64,000 nt of DNA from Rotaria sp. Silwood1 (taxonomy: Eukaryota > Rotifera > Eurotatoria > Philodinida > Philodinidae). The translations under genes were made by a program, and so were the position numbers. The DNA lies in assembly GCA_905250075.1 (NCBI GenBank), contig CAJNOP010000004.1:2718621-2782620 (forward strand). The letters are read 5' to 3'. Under the pieces are notes generated by a model. It made no database searches, had not been told where the DNA came from, and saw only the letters and a list, made by a program, of their open reading frames with translations. Of this stretch, positions 38,904-52,880 are shown piece by piece (the first letter of the stretch is position 1; each line of letters begins with the position of its first letter).

Positions 38904-41900
38904 TAATAGTTTTACAAATAAAAAGTAGATCACATGGAAAAGAAGTTAACTCTGTTTGACTTCGATAGGAGTAAACGGAAATGCTACATCTTTAACTTTC
39001 TAAGCGTGTTCAGTTTACAAATCTTCTATAACATCAAGTTCTTTTAGAAAGCTCTAAATATAAACCATTTGTAAGTATTCGAATCGATTATTGTTCTAAG
39101 AAAATGATATAAGAATCAAGAATGACAGGAATGACCAAACTTACTGTACAAGTCTGCTTTCCATAGAAATCTATCATATTACCTAAAATTGACATGTTCA
39201 GCTCACCCGAAATACTCACTGTCGACAAGTCACTTACAACAAACGAATCATTTGCAAAGAAAATATCTAAGGCAATGTATTCAAATTACTTTTGAATAAC
39301 CTACTACAAGCTTTTCTTAAATATTATTACGTAAAAATCTTCATCATACTGTACTCTACTGTGTAAAAGACAACATTATCAGTGACATTTATGTTAAATT
39401 AAGAAGTCAAAGAGTTTAGATCTATTTTTATAGTAAACGACAAGCTTCTTGTTCTATTTCTTGAGGCTTAAGATAAAAAGCAAAAGATTAAATATGATGT
39501 CCTATGATGTGTGTATAATAGAGATAAATGACAGGTATAAGCTTCTGTCACAGTCTTATGGTAAAGAGTGATGTGTAACTTTTGTCAAACTATTGAATAT
39601 AATAGATTATATATAAAATTTTCCAAATATATGAAAACATTCGAAGAAAATTTTAGAAAAGCCTTTGAAAAAACAATGTAAAAAATTGTCTTTGATTATG
39701 GAAAATTGAAGCAAGTGCATGAAAGAAAAAAACAACTGTGCCAGAGGAAACAATAATTTCCGTTGATTTTTATACAATTTCAATTTCTATTGGTCTTAAA
39801 GGATTTCTCCGATGAATTATAATCATAGCTAATAGTAAAGTAATTTGCTACAAACCAAAGTCAGTATTTAAAAACTATGACCGTTGAATCACTTCAATTT
39901 TCTTATCTCTAATTTCTTGATAAAAAAAATGACAAAGATAAATTCATCATAATTTATTTGATTTTGATAAAAATTCTAATTTTTCATTTTATTTTGTCTA
40001 TTTTAGTGAAATTGTTTTTTTTATTAGCATGGATTATACTATTAGTTCTTGCTTATCGAGTATCATTAATAGAAATTAAACATAAAGAATATGATCCATT
40101 TGTTGTGCTTAATATTGATCGAGTAAATTTCAGTATAATTCTTAGATCTAATAAAAGAAGTTATTTGTATGTTGTAGGAAGCAACAGTTAGTGAAATAAG
40201 ACGAGCATATCGTGAATTAAGTAAAGAACCTCATCTAGATCGTGGTTGTGATCCTGAACAATTTGTAAGTAGAGAAATTTTTTGACAAACAAAAAATTAG
40301 TCATTTGATGATAAATGAAATATAATACTTTTTTTCTTATAGAAAGAAATTGCTAAAGCTTATAAAACTTTAACTAATGAAGAAGCAAAAGAAAATTGGA
40401 AAAAATATGGAAATCCTGATGGACTAGGAGGTTTATCTTTTACAAATTCTTTTTCTGTTTCATCTTTAAAATTTATTTCATTTTTAGTTACTCGTTTTGG
40501 TATTGTTTTACCAAAATGGTTAGTCGATCATCATAATTCTATATTTGTTCTTTTAATTTATACTGGTGTATTTATGATTGTACTTCCAGTTATTGTTGTA
40601 TGTAAATTGACCATTATTTTCCTAAAAAAGAAAAACTTTCTCTTTGTTTATAAAAGTGTGTTTGGTGGCAGAAATCAGCACGCTATGTCGGTGATCATAT
40701 ATTAATTGATACTATTCATCTTTATTGGATATTTCTTAGTAAAACATCATCAATAATTATTAAACGTATGTTTTAAAGTCGAAGTAATAGTTGCATCCTT
40801 TTTTTTATGGTATACAATGAATGATATTGTTTTCATATTTATCCATTTATTCTCTGATAGATTTTCTTTGTTTGTTTGATGATAAAGAAACACTGACAAG
40901 GAAAAGTCCTGGATTAATTTACAATGCTTTCAAGACCATAATCTTTGAAATAACCTTCATCAGTTCGAATCCTCTTAGGATTTTTCTGACAATAATGTCT
41001 CCCATATATGAAAAAAATACATCATAGAAAACAGCGTAGAGCAATTACGAACCTCGTCTCATGAAAATATACAAAAAACAAGACAAATAATTTCAGAATT
41101 TCTTTTTTTCTTTTTGTCTGCAGGTGCAATTATGATTTTAAGTGCATCGACTGAATTCGATCGTATATGAAATCCAATTATTATTGATCAACCAAGTGAT
41201 AATACTGAATTACCTAAGGTTAGTTTTATAAAAAAAAAAGGAACAAACACTAATATAAAAAATGTCTTTTTTTTCTTATTATTTAGTTATTTAGAGAATT
41301 ACCTGATGTACAAGAAAATACTAAAGAGAGACCATTTCAAGCACCGTATAGTATAAAAGCACGTACATTACTTCATGCACATCTTCATCAACTTAATATA
41401 TTAAGTGATAATCTTGGAAAAGGTATATTTATAAATTTCATTGTTTTTTTTTCGTTTTCATTTTGTACTTCTATTAGATAAATGATACATTGTAAGACGA
41501 TCGATATATTTAATTAATGAAATGATTAATATTGAAACTCAACTTGTTGCTATGGGACATGCTCGATGATGTATGTTTAACAGAAAAGAATTTCGAAGAT
41601 TTCTTTTTTTTTGTTTTTAATTATAGTGAAAAATGCTCCACGACTTGATACAATTGAAAATACAATGAAATTATCACCAATGCTTGTACAAGCATTGTTA
41701 AATACAAAAAGTCCACTTTTTCAATTACCACATATTACTGAAAGTCATTTAAGATTTTTTTGAAACTAAAAAAGTATGAAATTTGTTTTAGTTTAATAAT
41801 AAGATCAGGAATTTTATTATTCAATCGAAACAATGTTTTATTTAGTATAAGGATGGTGCCGCTTCGGAAATTGATTTAGCCCTATGGAAATTTTAAATTA

Positions 41901-42839
41901 TCCTTTCGGAAGACAAAGTCTAAATTTTGAAGAGTTTTGCAAGATTAAACATATTCTTTTTTTGAATTCCATAGAATCTCGAGATCATAGTTATCTTACA
42001 TAACTATGACTATATAAAATATGTAATTCTTTAAATATTTATTGACCTAAAATTATTACGTAACCTTTTGTAATATCGATGAATGTATGTATTCTATTTT
42101 AAATATCTATAAAAAAAATTATAATTAAGATTATTTTCCAAAATAATTTGTAACCTAAGGAATGAAGGTTTTTGTTTTTCTATTAATTAATACATCTCAA
42201 CTTGTATATATTTATTTCTCATATGTTACGTTGGTGTGACACTTTTATTTTCTTACTAATGAATATTATTTAATTATCCTTATCGCAATATATAAATATT
42301 AGTGCCTTGAGTGCATTTTCCATTCTATTTAACCTTCTCTAACGCCAGAAATAGACAAAAAAAAACATTACTAATATTCCGTTTAACCTAAATGAAAGTT
42401 AGCTTATCTACAGTTTTTGTATCTTATCGTGAAGCATACAGTTAACTATGTAGGATAATAATCTTCTGTTCTTCATATATATTATTAAAAATCAACAAAA
42501 TTCGATTCAATTTTTCTCATCGTTCAAATTAGACTTCATTTTCGTTTCAGGCGATTATTGACTTTTGTAAATAAACGAATAACAAAAATATGTTTGAAAC
42601 ATTTTTTGAAAAATCTTTTTCTTTTTTCTTCAGCGTACCATCAAATTCATCCGACAATTTGTTGCAATAGATGATGAACTACGTCGTTCTATGTTACATA
42701 GTATCACAGACGAACAGTATTATGATATTATGAATGTTCTTGCTATTTATTCACATATAACAATGAATGTAACATGTGGAGGTATTTGATTCTTTACAAC
42801 AATATAAAATAAACGAGTAACACGACATTTTAGTCATGA

Positions 42840-43285
42840 GCTTAACATAGAGAATACCATGTCAATTCAGTTTTACTCATACACTTGATTATTTCTATGA
42901 AAAATTGAACTAAGCTTTTAGTCTATCAAAAGTACCGATAAAATCTTCTAGTTATTCATTCATGTGTACGTAAACAACACGCAGTTTAACCTTTTGTTAT
43001 TCTAGATTGCAATTTTCCAACCATAGTTAAATTTGCATGTTTATTCTCTATGAAAATTTTGCATAGATTGCCACCTAGATAGTTTACACGAACCGAATTG
43101 TTTAAATTTGATTATAGCTGAAAGATTACAGTCTAGAATAACGAGCATATTTTATCGGTACTTTTGATGAACAAAAAAGAAGTATAAATTTTTCAACAGA
43201 CAAAGAGATTTATTTAGTTTTTGATCTTAATAATCATTTGTATGAGTAAACTGAACTTACATGATATTGTCTATGTTAGATTTGA
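42840..43285. mobile_element. 440-bp near-complete palindrome in a SEC63 intron (foldback element)
   Basis: The left half (about 42843-43054) is the imperfect reverse complement of the right half (about 43066-43283). A 20-bp perfect pair lies at 42925-42944 / 43149-43168. The outer blocks around 42850-42900 and 43230-43280 also pair well, and the left arm has an extra segment of about 40 bp. There is no ORF inside. It lies in the intron between the 42634-42782 and 43345-43533 blocks, so a transcript would fold into a long hairpin. Probably a non-autonomous foldback/MITE-like insertion. Confidence 0.68.
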
Positions 43286-45358
43286 TTGTTATTACATAAA
43301 AAAAACAAATGATAATTGAATGTATTATATTTTCATTTTAATTAGTCTTTAATGATGAAGATGAACATATAATAACAACAGGAACTGTTGTGATATTAAC
43401 AATACATTTACATCGTGAAAATATGGCATCTATTTTTAGTAAAAAAAATGAGTACCAATACTTCTGCCGTTGTTAATACAGTTGATAATGAAAGAAATGA
43501 AGAACAAATTGATTATAAAGAAAATCGAGACAAGAGTAAGAAAGTGTTTTGTTTATTTTTCTTTTCGTATTTTTAATGAAGTTCATATGTTTTTTTTTTT
43601 TTGACAGACGAATGAAACATTAAAAGTATCAGCTGCGCATATTTAATCAAAAGGCTGGAATAATAAATCAGAAAAGAAAAAAAAACTAATATGGATAAAG
43701 AAAGAAAGAAAGGATACTCAGCATCTTCGAAAACGAACAATATTTCAACAAATAAAAAAAAAAAACATTAGCAAATACTAATAATAATAAAAATAATATT
43801 AAAGATTCTAGCAGTATGTGATCTAACATTTGCATTAAACCTAATACAGAAAAATTATATCTATTATTTAACAGTTATCAGTAGATGTTATCTTATCTTG
43901 ATTTTGAATGCAAAACTAGTCTCATTTCAAAACAAAAATTTTTTTTATAAACCGACTTTTTTTTTCACAAGACAATCAGAAGAGAGAGAATCGAATGTGT
44001 CAAGTTTCGAAAAATTTCTAAACAATCACATTTATATATATATATATATATTTCTATCTTAAATAATTCTAGTTTTGAGTAGATTATGATATTAAAATTG
44101 ATTTTAATTTTTTGCTAGGTTTTTGTTCACTAATGTAATTTAAGTTAATTTAACATCATTAAACATTTAACACTATGTTATTCTTAGTAAAATTAATTGA
44201 TTGTCAACAATCGATATGACAGGTAATTTCTTTTCTTTACACTACAGTCTTGCATTAATATAATTAAAATACTAACGTTCTATTTCTATGAATCGTTCTG
44301 TTTCTTTTTCTTTTTCAAAAGAAAATATTTACGGAGTAAATTATTTCTTAGGAATAATCAATTCATAATTTCTGGATTATTAATCTTCGTTTTAAAATTG
44401 AGAAAAAAAAGAACATATTACGTACTTATACGTTTTCTTTTCGTATTTAGATGATGATTCAACGAAACATTCTGATGGGTAAATACATTAAAAAAGTAAA
44501 CGAATATAAAAGGATCAACATTCTTTTCTTTCATATTATTTAAATTCGCAATTAAATTTACATCAACATCGTGTACAAACCAAAGAAGATTTAAATGAAA
44601 GTGATAATTAATTAAATAGTAATAATAATAATGATGATGAAAATCGAATAAATGAACAAATATTTCAACGATCTCAAAGATTATCAAATAAAACAAAAAT
44701 TCGACATAATGATAATGAAGAAGATATATTTCTTGAACGATTTCAACAACAACGTAAAAGAGAAAAATTAGAAACAAAAGAAAAAAATTAGTCATCGAGT
44801 TTTCTGTCCATTTTATCTAGAAGTATGTGTCTTTAAATAAAGATTCTTTTTTTTTTTTATTTCTTGTTTAATTTCTAAATATATTTATCTTTACAAGATT
44901 AAACAAGAATGTTAGTGGTTATATATTGCTGATAGAAAAAAAAAATATTCATTAATAAGTGCACCTATTTATTTGTGTACATTAAAAGATGATGAAGAAG
45001 TATATGAAAAATAAAGTATCTTAAAATTTAACTAGTTTTTTTTTTTTTATTTAAATATTTCATATAGGTTGAAGTCAAATTTTCAGCACCGAAAAGACCT
45101 GGTCATTATGTTTATTCAGTTATATTAAGATCTCATTCATATTTTGATGTTGATGTTATGGAAAATTTTTTGATAAATTAATTTGATTCAAAAAAAATGT
45201 ATTATAAATTTGAATATTTTAGTTTGATGTTCAAGAAGCTAAAGAAGTTGTTGACAATCATTCGCAATGGAATTTTAGTGATGATGATGATGAAGGAATG
45301 AATAATGAAGTTAAAGACAATGAGTTTACAACTGAAAGTGACAGTGACAAAGACTAGA

Positions 45359-46851
45359 TATAGTGTTTAAGAAGGAAGTAGAATCAAAAATCTTTTTATT
45401 TCTCACTTGATTTTATTGTTATTTCTATTGTTATTTGATCGGTATTTATGCTCTTGTCATTATCTGATTAAATTCATTGACGTCATTTGTATTCTTTCAA
45501 GAGTAAATCAAAAACAAATATGCACTTTGGAAACTTAGTTTTTTTTGTTTTATTTTGTTTTTTCTTTGCTTATTAATAGAAATAAGCATTTTTCTTTTCT
45601 ATTTTAGACAAATATAATCTATATGTCGAATTGGAATCGACAACAAGTGATATCAAGCTTAGCATTTATCTTAGTAAAAATAAGGTCTGTAAAAAAAAAA
45701 ATATCAAATAGAAACATGAAAATACTGTTTTTTTTCCCTTGAAGTTTGAAGATTTTTTTTTGTATGGTTAATTCAAAGAAAAAATTGAATTCTTTTTTAT
45801 AGTCGAAAATACTCTTTGACTTTTTTAGTAGAATTCATTATTAATAGAAATGTTTTTTGCTGGTCTTGTTTTAACATATATAGCCTATTTTTTTTGTTGT
45901 TCTTCTCTTCCTCCATCTTTCGGTCTCCTGACACACACATCTTTTTCATTCAATATACGACTAACACATATATCCTTATGTGCCATTATTATTATAGCAG
46001 AAAACAGAACACACACACACACAGAGAGAGAACGCACAAGTAATTGTTTTTCTTCTATTTTTTGTGCTTATTCGGTTCCTATCGTGTAAGTCAAGTCTTG
46101 CATAGGCTGACAAAACAGAATCATGACGATGGCAATAAGAGGAACAAGTACTGGATACAGTTTCAATATAATATACGTTTTTTGCCCACATGTTGACATA
46201 GATTTTGTTATCATTTGTTGTCTTTCTTTGTTTCAAAAAATAACTCATATTATCATGTAATTATTGTTTAATTGAAAATCAAGTTATTCGTTTGTATTTA
46301 CTAATATGAATTTTTTTTTATGTGAGTGAAAAAACATTAAAGATCGTGTCTTCTTGATTACAAACGAAGGTCAAACAAATTAGCAGACCGATAGTATGGG
46401 TGAAGGCTGAAATTTTGTCTGTAATTAGGACGAAGATTGGAAGACAGATAAGATGAATTAACCACTTATTGTCACATGCGAAAAACTAACTTAATAAACT
46501 TATACTTTCATTCTTTTACTTGATGAAATATTCCGTATATTTAACTTCTTAAAATTATTTTGCTTTTTATTTTTATTTTTGTCTTATATTTGACGTTAGG
46601 AAAGCTCGAAAGGATGCTATGACCATGATTGTCTTTTCCTATTAATATTTTTTTGTTATGATATAGACAAAAACAGTATAGATATAGATACATACAAGCT
46701 AATTTATGGCATACCAACATTTTTCTTATTTGTTCGTTTCAGGTTGAGTTTATAAACAAAAACGTCCTATAGAAGACAAATTATTGAACATAACAATATC
46801 AAATTTAAGCTTTATTTTTTTTTCTTTTCGTTCCGTCCAGTTTAATTTATA
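45359..46851. other. Intergenic spacer SEC63-like / NHE
   Basis: Contains a short CA microsatellite followed by GA (about 46008-46030) and T-rich tracts. A pyrimidine-rich tract ending in CAG (46838 area) sits just before the NHE start. The ORFs between 45816 and 46248 overlap each other on both strands over the simple repeat and are not supported. Confidence 0.45.
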
Positions 46852-49800
46852 ATGTACGAAAATAAACATAGCATTATTCTTATTCTTATTTTGGGTTTAC
46901 TTATTCATAAATATTACTGTAAAGAACAAACATATATACATAATCAAGCAAAACCACCACGATTTCATGTTGCAGAATTTAATTTTGACCATGTGTCAGA
47001 TGTTTATGCGATTACATTATGGATTTTACTTGGTTCATTGGCTAAAGTTGGTATGTTGTTTAGATTTTAATTTCACATAAAGAAAAAAAAAAACATTTCA
47101 ATGTTATTACTATTTCATATTTTTAGGTTTTCATTTGTCACATCGTCTAACAGAAAAATTTCCTGAAAGTTGCCTTTTAATTATTCTTGGTCTTATTGTC
47201 GGCGGTTTACTTTACATCACACATTTAGCAGAACAAAAAGCTTATGTACTTAATAGTGATACATTTTTCTTATTTCTTTTACCGGTAAGAATAAGAAAAA
47301 AAAAAAGAATTTTCCTTTCTGGAAATATAATTATAATGATTTTTATTATTTGTATACATTACATATTTGTCAATGTATACTTTAGATTTGTTTGAATTTG
47401 TCTTTGACAAATTAGAATAATTCTTTTTTGTAATCTTATATCATCATCTACTTTAATAAGTAGTTAAGGATTTATAATTGACTCATTTCAGGTGAAAACA
47501 TAAGGATCTCAACCAGAGATGTTGGAAAATTTTCTTTTTTTTCTTTTTTGCAAACTATGTGTCACTCTTCAGTCAGTGTAAAACTCTGCAGGTGGATTTT
47601 AATTTCATTCTATACCTTTTTGTTAGTTCATGGGTCGTAGAGTTGAATTGAGTGATTTGCACTCTACATATTAGATAACCTTCCATTATATTACGACGAC
47701 AAAATACATGGTGAAATAGATTTCGAAGACAGAGAAAAAAAGTCAATAGACGAGATAAACTATGTATATCATACTTGATCATGCAACCAAACCTTGTATA
47801 TACAGATGCTGATAGCTTATATATGATATATCGTGACGGCATCGTCATTGAATAAATCCTTTAATAATTATATTCTTAGAAATATCTGTCCTTGTGTATG
47901 ATCAGACATGCGATAAAAATTTCCTTCCAAATTTGGGAGAATAGATTAGAGTTAAAATCATCTAAAAGATCTGATCAATCTACTTAGTTAAATTAAGTCT
48001 AAATTTTGGAGACTTTAATTCAGTAGATACTTGAACCATCCTAACCCATTCTGTAATATTGATATAAATAATAATGTTTTAATTATCTTTATAAGTCTCA
48101 GATAACAAAACAACTTGAAATATATCATAGAATCGTTTTGCATGAAGCTATATTAGAGTCATAAATCAAATAAATTGAATAATACTTAATGTTTTCTTTT
48201 TTTTTGCTCTTAACAACAACTGAATCAATAATACAACAATGAAACAGTCCAATATTGTTCTAATAAATAATAAAAATTTTATACTAACAAAACTTTTTAT
48301 AGTTGATAAAAACATATTTATTTTTTTTTTGAAAAATTATTTTAAATTTTCATAAGTTTATTTTAAAATTCTTTAGCCAATTATTCTTGAAGCTGGCTAT
48401 TTTATGCCAAATCGTCCTTTTTTCGATAATTTGGGAACAATTCTTTTACTAGCTATTGTCAATACTCTATTTAATACAGTATGTATTGGTCTTACATTAT
48501 GGGGTTTTTCATTTACACCACTTTATGGTGGTACACGATTTGAAATGTTACCCTGTTTTGTCTTTGCTGCACTTATATCAGCTGTTGATCCTGTTGCTGT
48601 ATTAGCTACATTTACTGAAATACATGTTAATGATATGCTATATATTGTTGTATTTGGAGAATCATTATTAAATGATGCTGTGTCAGTTGTTCTTTATCGT
48701 ATGTTTGATTCATTTGCTAAAATTGGTCAAGAAAATTTAATTCCAAGGGATATTATATTGGGTGGTTTATCATTTTTTGTTGTATCTCTTGGTGGAGTAT
48801 TAATTGGAATTATATTTGGTGTTGTTGCATGTTTTACAACAAAATTTACTGAACATACACCTGTTCTTGAACCACTTATTATTCTTGTTTATGCTTATTT
48901 AGCTTATCTTACATCAGAAATGGTTTCAGTTTCAGGCATTTTAGCGTATGTTATCTTTTTTAATTAATTAATAAATTATTTTACTTTTCGTTATTTAGTA
49001 TAACATTTTGTGGTATGGTTATGAAACAATATGTTTCATTTAATATTTCAAAAAAATCTGATGCTACAACAGAATATGTTCTTAAAATGTTATCAAGTAT
49101 TATGGAAACAATTATATTTATGTTTATGGGTTTATCAACAGTTAGTGATCATCATTCATGGAATACAGGTTTTGTTCTTATTACGTTACTTGCATGCCTC
49201 GTCTTCCGAGTTATTGGTAACGAAAAAAAAAACCAAAACTTTTTTTTTTGTGTATAATAAAATAATCTTGTTTATTGATTTCTTTTGTCGTTTATTAAGG
49301 TATAGCAATATTTGCTAATTTAGCTAATTGTTGGCGTTTACTTGAATTAACACGTATTGATATGTTGATTATGTCTTATGGTGGTTTACGTGGTGCTATT
49401 GCATTTGCTCTTGCTCTTATTCTTGATGAAACCAAAATACCAAGAAAAAAAGAATTTGTTACAGCAACAATTGCTGTTGTCTTTTTTACTGTTTTTGTTC
49501 AAGTAAAATTTAAAAATAAAAAAACAACGAATAATACATTAATTTACAAATATATATATATATATTAGGGTATTACTATTGGTCCACTTGTTAAATGTCT
49601 TAATGTACGACGAAAACAGATTGAAGAACCAACAATGTCAGCTAAATTAACAAATCGAGTACAGCATAAATTTTCTTTTTTTTAAATTTTAATTTCAATT
49701 AAATTATTTTCATTTATAAAGATGATGGATCATGTAATGACTTGTCTTGAAGAAATATCTGGTAGTGGTGGAAGTAATTCATTACGTGATAAGTATGAAG

Positions 49801-51992
49801 ATTAAAAAAAAGAATAAAAGAAGAATTCTTAATGTGTTTTTTTTTATTTGAAAACAAAAATATTTTTAGATGTCGAAATCTAGATCGAAATTATTTTAAA
49901 CGTTGGTTATTACGTGAAACACCACAAGAAAAAATGGATATTAAATTATTACAAACATTTAAAAAAATAAATATGCAAGCAGCTATGAAAGTTCATGATA
50001 CATCAAAAGGACTTGTACCAACACAATCAACAGCAGCTATGCATATATCACCATCAGGAAATAATTTAAGACCATCAAATACATTTGCAAATTTTTCGCA
50101 ATTATTAGCTGCCAAGTTGATTCTATTATATTTGTTTAAATTTTAAAATTTTCTTTATTTTATATTATATTTTAGTTTACCAGAACAAACTGTACCTGAT
50201 CTAATGTTTTTTGAAAGTCAAGGAAATGAACATTATCATGACGATGCACAAATGCATCATTTTCTGGATACAAATCTCTATCGTGCAAGACCAAGAGTAA
50301 GAAATTGCTTCTATGCTTGCCTATTTATTATCTTATGTTTCATATATATATATATATATAAACTGTAATATTGTATGCTAAGCAAACAAATATTGATAGT
50401 AAAACAAACAAAATAGTTGTCCTTTGCAAATTAATACGAGTATTTTAATATATATTTGGTGTCAACAAGAGAATCTGTATTTGTTCGTTACCATTTATCC
50501 AATGTGAATGCGAATCGAACTCGATCAATTAATTTCTTTCGCATTAGATATGTACATGATAGGATAGGGTAATCTTGCATATTTCTATCGCATATGTTAC
50601 ATATTATTGTGAAAGTTTAGATTTCTACGAACAAATCTTATTAGTATTGTTTAAAAAAATCAATCAATGTTATAAATCAACTAAATTAGATAGTCTCGTT
50701 CGTTCTTCAAAATAAATATTTGACTTCTATAAACTGTCATGTTTATGGAACTTCTTAGTTCATCTTACGAAATAAATGCTAAATAATAAATTAGAACAGA
50801 TGAAATAATATGAGGACAAAGGTTTCTACAACAATATTAAAAGATCTCAATCATATAAAGAGTATGAAAACACACGTAGTAATTCTGTATAATGCTGTAC
50901 ATTGACTGTGAATTGCCAGAAGTTTTTTCATTTTCGTTCGTTTAACAAATATATTAGCTTGAAGAAAAAAATTCTTTTAAAATTTAAATTAATATTGTAT
51001 TCAAATATATCAATGTTTTGATTTAATTGCTTTATTCTCATTTTTAAAAACCATAAAAATGCACTCTAGTAACTAAATAAACTTAATTATTTTAGGCCGC
51101 TATTCATCTTCGAAGTAAAGATGAAACAGCCGGTACAAATGATGAAACAAACAATCGTTTTGAAAAATCTTATCATCATCGTAATCATATATACATTCCA
51201 TCAAGACTTGATAAAGAACAATCACATGGACGTAAAACTGGTAAAAGTGGTGTAAATTCTGGTCGTTTGTCCGGTTCAAAAGCTGCATCATCAACTCAAG
51301 TTGAGCATGATTCACGTTCATCTAAACACTCGTTAATACCATCATCTAAAGCGGATAGTTTCAAATCTTCAACTTCTTCGAAACCACAACGATCGAAAAC
51401 CAGAAGCAAAAGTCCACCACTTTCATCTGATCAACCAACTAAATCATTATGTATGTCTATTGATATATGAATTAAAAATTTTCTATTTAGTTTTCGTTTT
51501 AGCTTATACAAGGGGCATTGATCAACCAGTTTCTCCTGTCTCAATTGTTATTGAAAATGAAGGTATTATTTCTCAAAAAAAAAAAACAAAAAAAATTCTT
51601 TATCAAATTTTATTTTTTAAATAGATGATACTGTAAAAATGTCTGGAGCTACAGAAGCTGAACGAATTTGTCCTTGGCGACGTTCATCCTTACCAGATGG
51701 TGGAAAATTACCACCTACACCATCAGCAAATGATCCAGCAAATAATTTTCAAAGATTTTCAAATACCAATGATCCTAATCTTCATCCAGGTCCATTAACT
51801 GCTGCTAATTTCAGTGGTGCATATAATAAATCAGCTGAATATATGGGTGAATATGCAACAGCTACAAAACCTGAAGAACATTCATCACGACCACATATTC
51901 GCGATTTATTTAATAATCAACTAAGGACTTCAGATGAAAAACAAGAAAATAAGTCTGAAACTGCTTCAAATGAAAGTATAACTCGCTTGTGA
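46852..51992 (+). CDS. SLC9A-like: Plasma-membrane Na+/H+ exchanger, NHE2/3/5-like (SLC9A), 12 exons
   Basis: Exons 46852-47050, 47127-47284, 48377-48945, 48999-49216, 49300-49502, 49569-49658, 49722-49792, 49870-50115, 50176-50296, 51096-51450, 51503-51562 and 51625-51992 join in phase to 885 aa. It exchanges extracellular Na+ for cytosolic H+. An N-terminal signal-like helix (SIILILILGLLI) precedes a FHVAEFNFDHVSDVYAITLW lead-in like NHE3. TM4 has FLLPPIILEAGYFMPNRPFF, and the ion site reads GESLLNDAVSVVLY (about 212). MSYGGLRGAIAFAL (about 405) is the conserved regulatory helix. The cytosolic tail from about residue 500 is long, Ser/Thr- and basic-rich, and contains KRWLLRETPQEKMD and a low-complexity SKSS-type region, fitting phosphoregulation. 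The large introns are 47285-48376 and 50297-51095. The start sits 14 bp after an AG acceptor-like site. Confidence 0.95.
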
Positions 51993-52880
51993 ACATTGTA
52001 ATATTGTATCTTCGTTTTTTTCGTTCAAAATATTTTACTCGTCTTTCTTTGCGTTAGATTCAAACAATGATTTATTTACTAATATTAACAGACAAAAAGG
52101 TTTATTGGGATTTTATTAACGCACAATATAAATTAGGTTCTAATCAGACTATTTCGAAAAAGATATGTTGAAATATTTGACGAACATTTCATAGTTACTA
52201 ATTAAGCTAATCAAGAAAACACTAGACTTTTCTTTTGTTTCAATGATTTAGTTATTATCATATATCACCCATAGTGTTCTTTTTTTTTGCACGTTAAACA
52301 TGACTCATCAACATACACCAGTATGATGCATAGTTTAAGTACATAAAATATATTAATCATAGATATTCATTAAAGTTGTTGACAAGAAAAATAATTGATA
52401 ATAAATCGAAGTTCTTGTTGTGATCAATGAATTCTTATCAATCATGTGAAACATATATTATTTCGCTTCATTGCCTTTATACTATGATACACTTCTTTTT
52501 TTCTGTAGAAGAATCGTTACTAAGAATCAATGGCAAAAGTATATTGATCCTATGTATACAGCTGTTGCCTATATGTATTTTTTTTTATTTTGTAAAACAC
52601 AATCCAAAAGAGGTGTTGCAGTGTACAAGTAAAAATTTGCATCTTCCATAGACCATAACAGACACCTTTGTTTTGTTATTTTCTTATTGCATTTCTAAAC
52701 GATTAGGTAAAAGAATGGTGAAAGAGTGTGTCTTAACATAGATAAGATTACACTATCGCTCTATGATCAGCAATAGCAGCTAAATTCTGATTCACATTTA
52801 ATCTTGCACGGATTACAGTGACAGCTTTTTTTTAAAGATAATCAGATAGTTTTTCTGAATTTATAAAGAATTTTGATAAT
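51993..52880. other. NHE 3' flank, no gene
   Basis: No coding sequence or repeat recognised. The plus ORF at 52427-52651 is hydrophobic AT-rich sequence without a family and is not called. Confidence 0.45.

Larger units (their letters stand above)
37334..45358 (+). pseudogene. SEC63 (pseudogene): Decayed SEC63 (ER translocon J-protein) gene
   Basis: Exon-like blocks in SEC63 order: 37334-37354, 37385-37652 (YDENGDKFYYYFL, TYCLW, ANESNRRQRATL), 40007-40122 (TM3, LAYRVSLIE), 40178-40264 and 40343-40430 (J domain), 40488-40597, 40672-40765, 41125-41218, about 41287-41421, 41478-41570, 41627-41774, 42634-42782 and about 43345-43533 (Sec63/Brl region), then acidic linker, WLYIADR near 44916, KFSAPKRPGHYVYSV near 45080, and an acidic C-terminus ending at 45358. 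SEC63 recruits BiP to the Sec61 channel. Lesions: several frameshifts in 37385-37652; TGA at 41168, 41483 and 41567; +1 homopolymer shifts at 41755-41761 and 43441-43448; TAA near 43644; TAG at 44913 where a Trp is expected. The J-domain HPD reads HLD. Splice sites and exon order are mostly kept, so decay is fairly recent. A homoeologous intact copy elsewhere is likely. Confidence 0.88.

Noticed and set aside
41125-41570. In-frame TGA codons in SEC63 as selenocysteine or recoded TGA
   Set aside because: TAA and TAG lesions and frameshifts occur in the same gene, no SECIS-like context was sought or seen, and other genes here use TGA and TAA as ordinary stops. Pseudogene is simpler.
44418-44795. 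125-aa minus-strand ORF
   Set aside because: It is the antisense of the acidic, Asn/Asp-rich SEC63 linker exon. The His/Phe/Tyr-rich peptide is a shadow of GAT/AAT codons.
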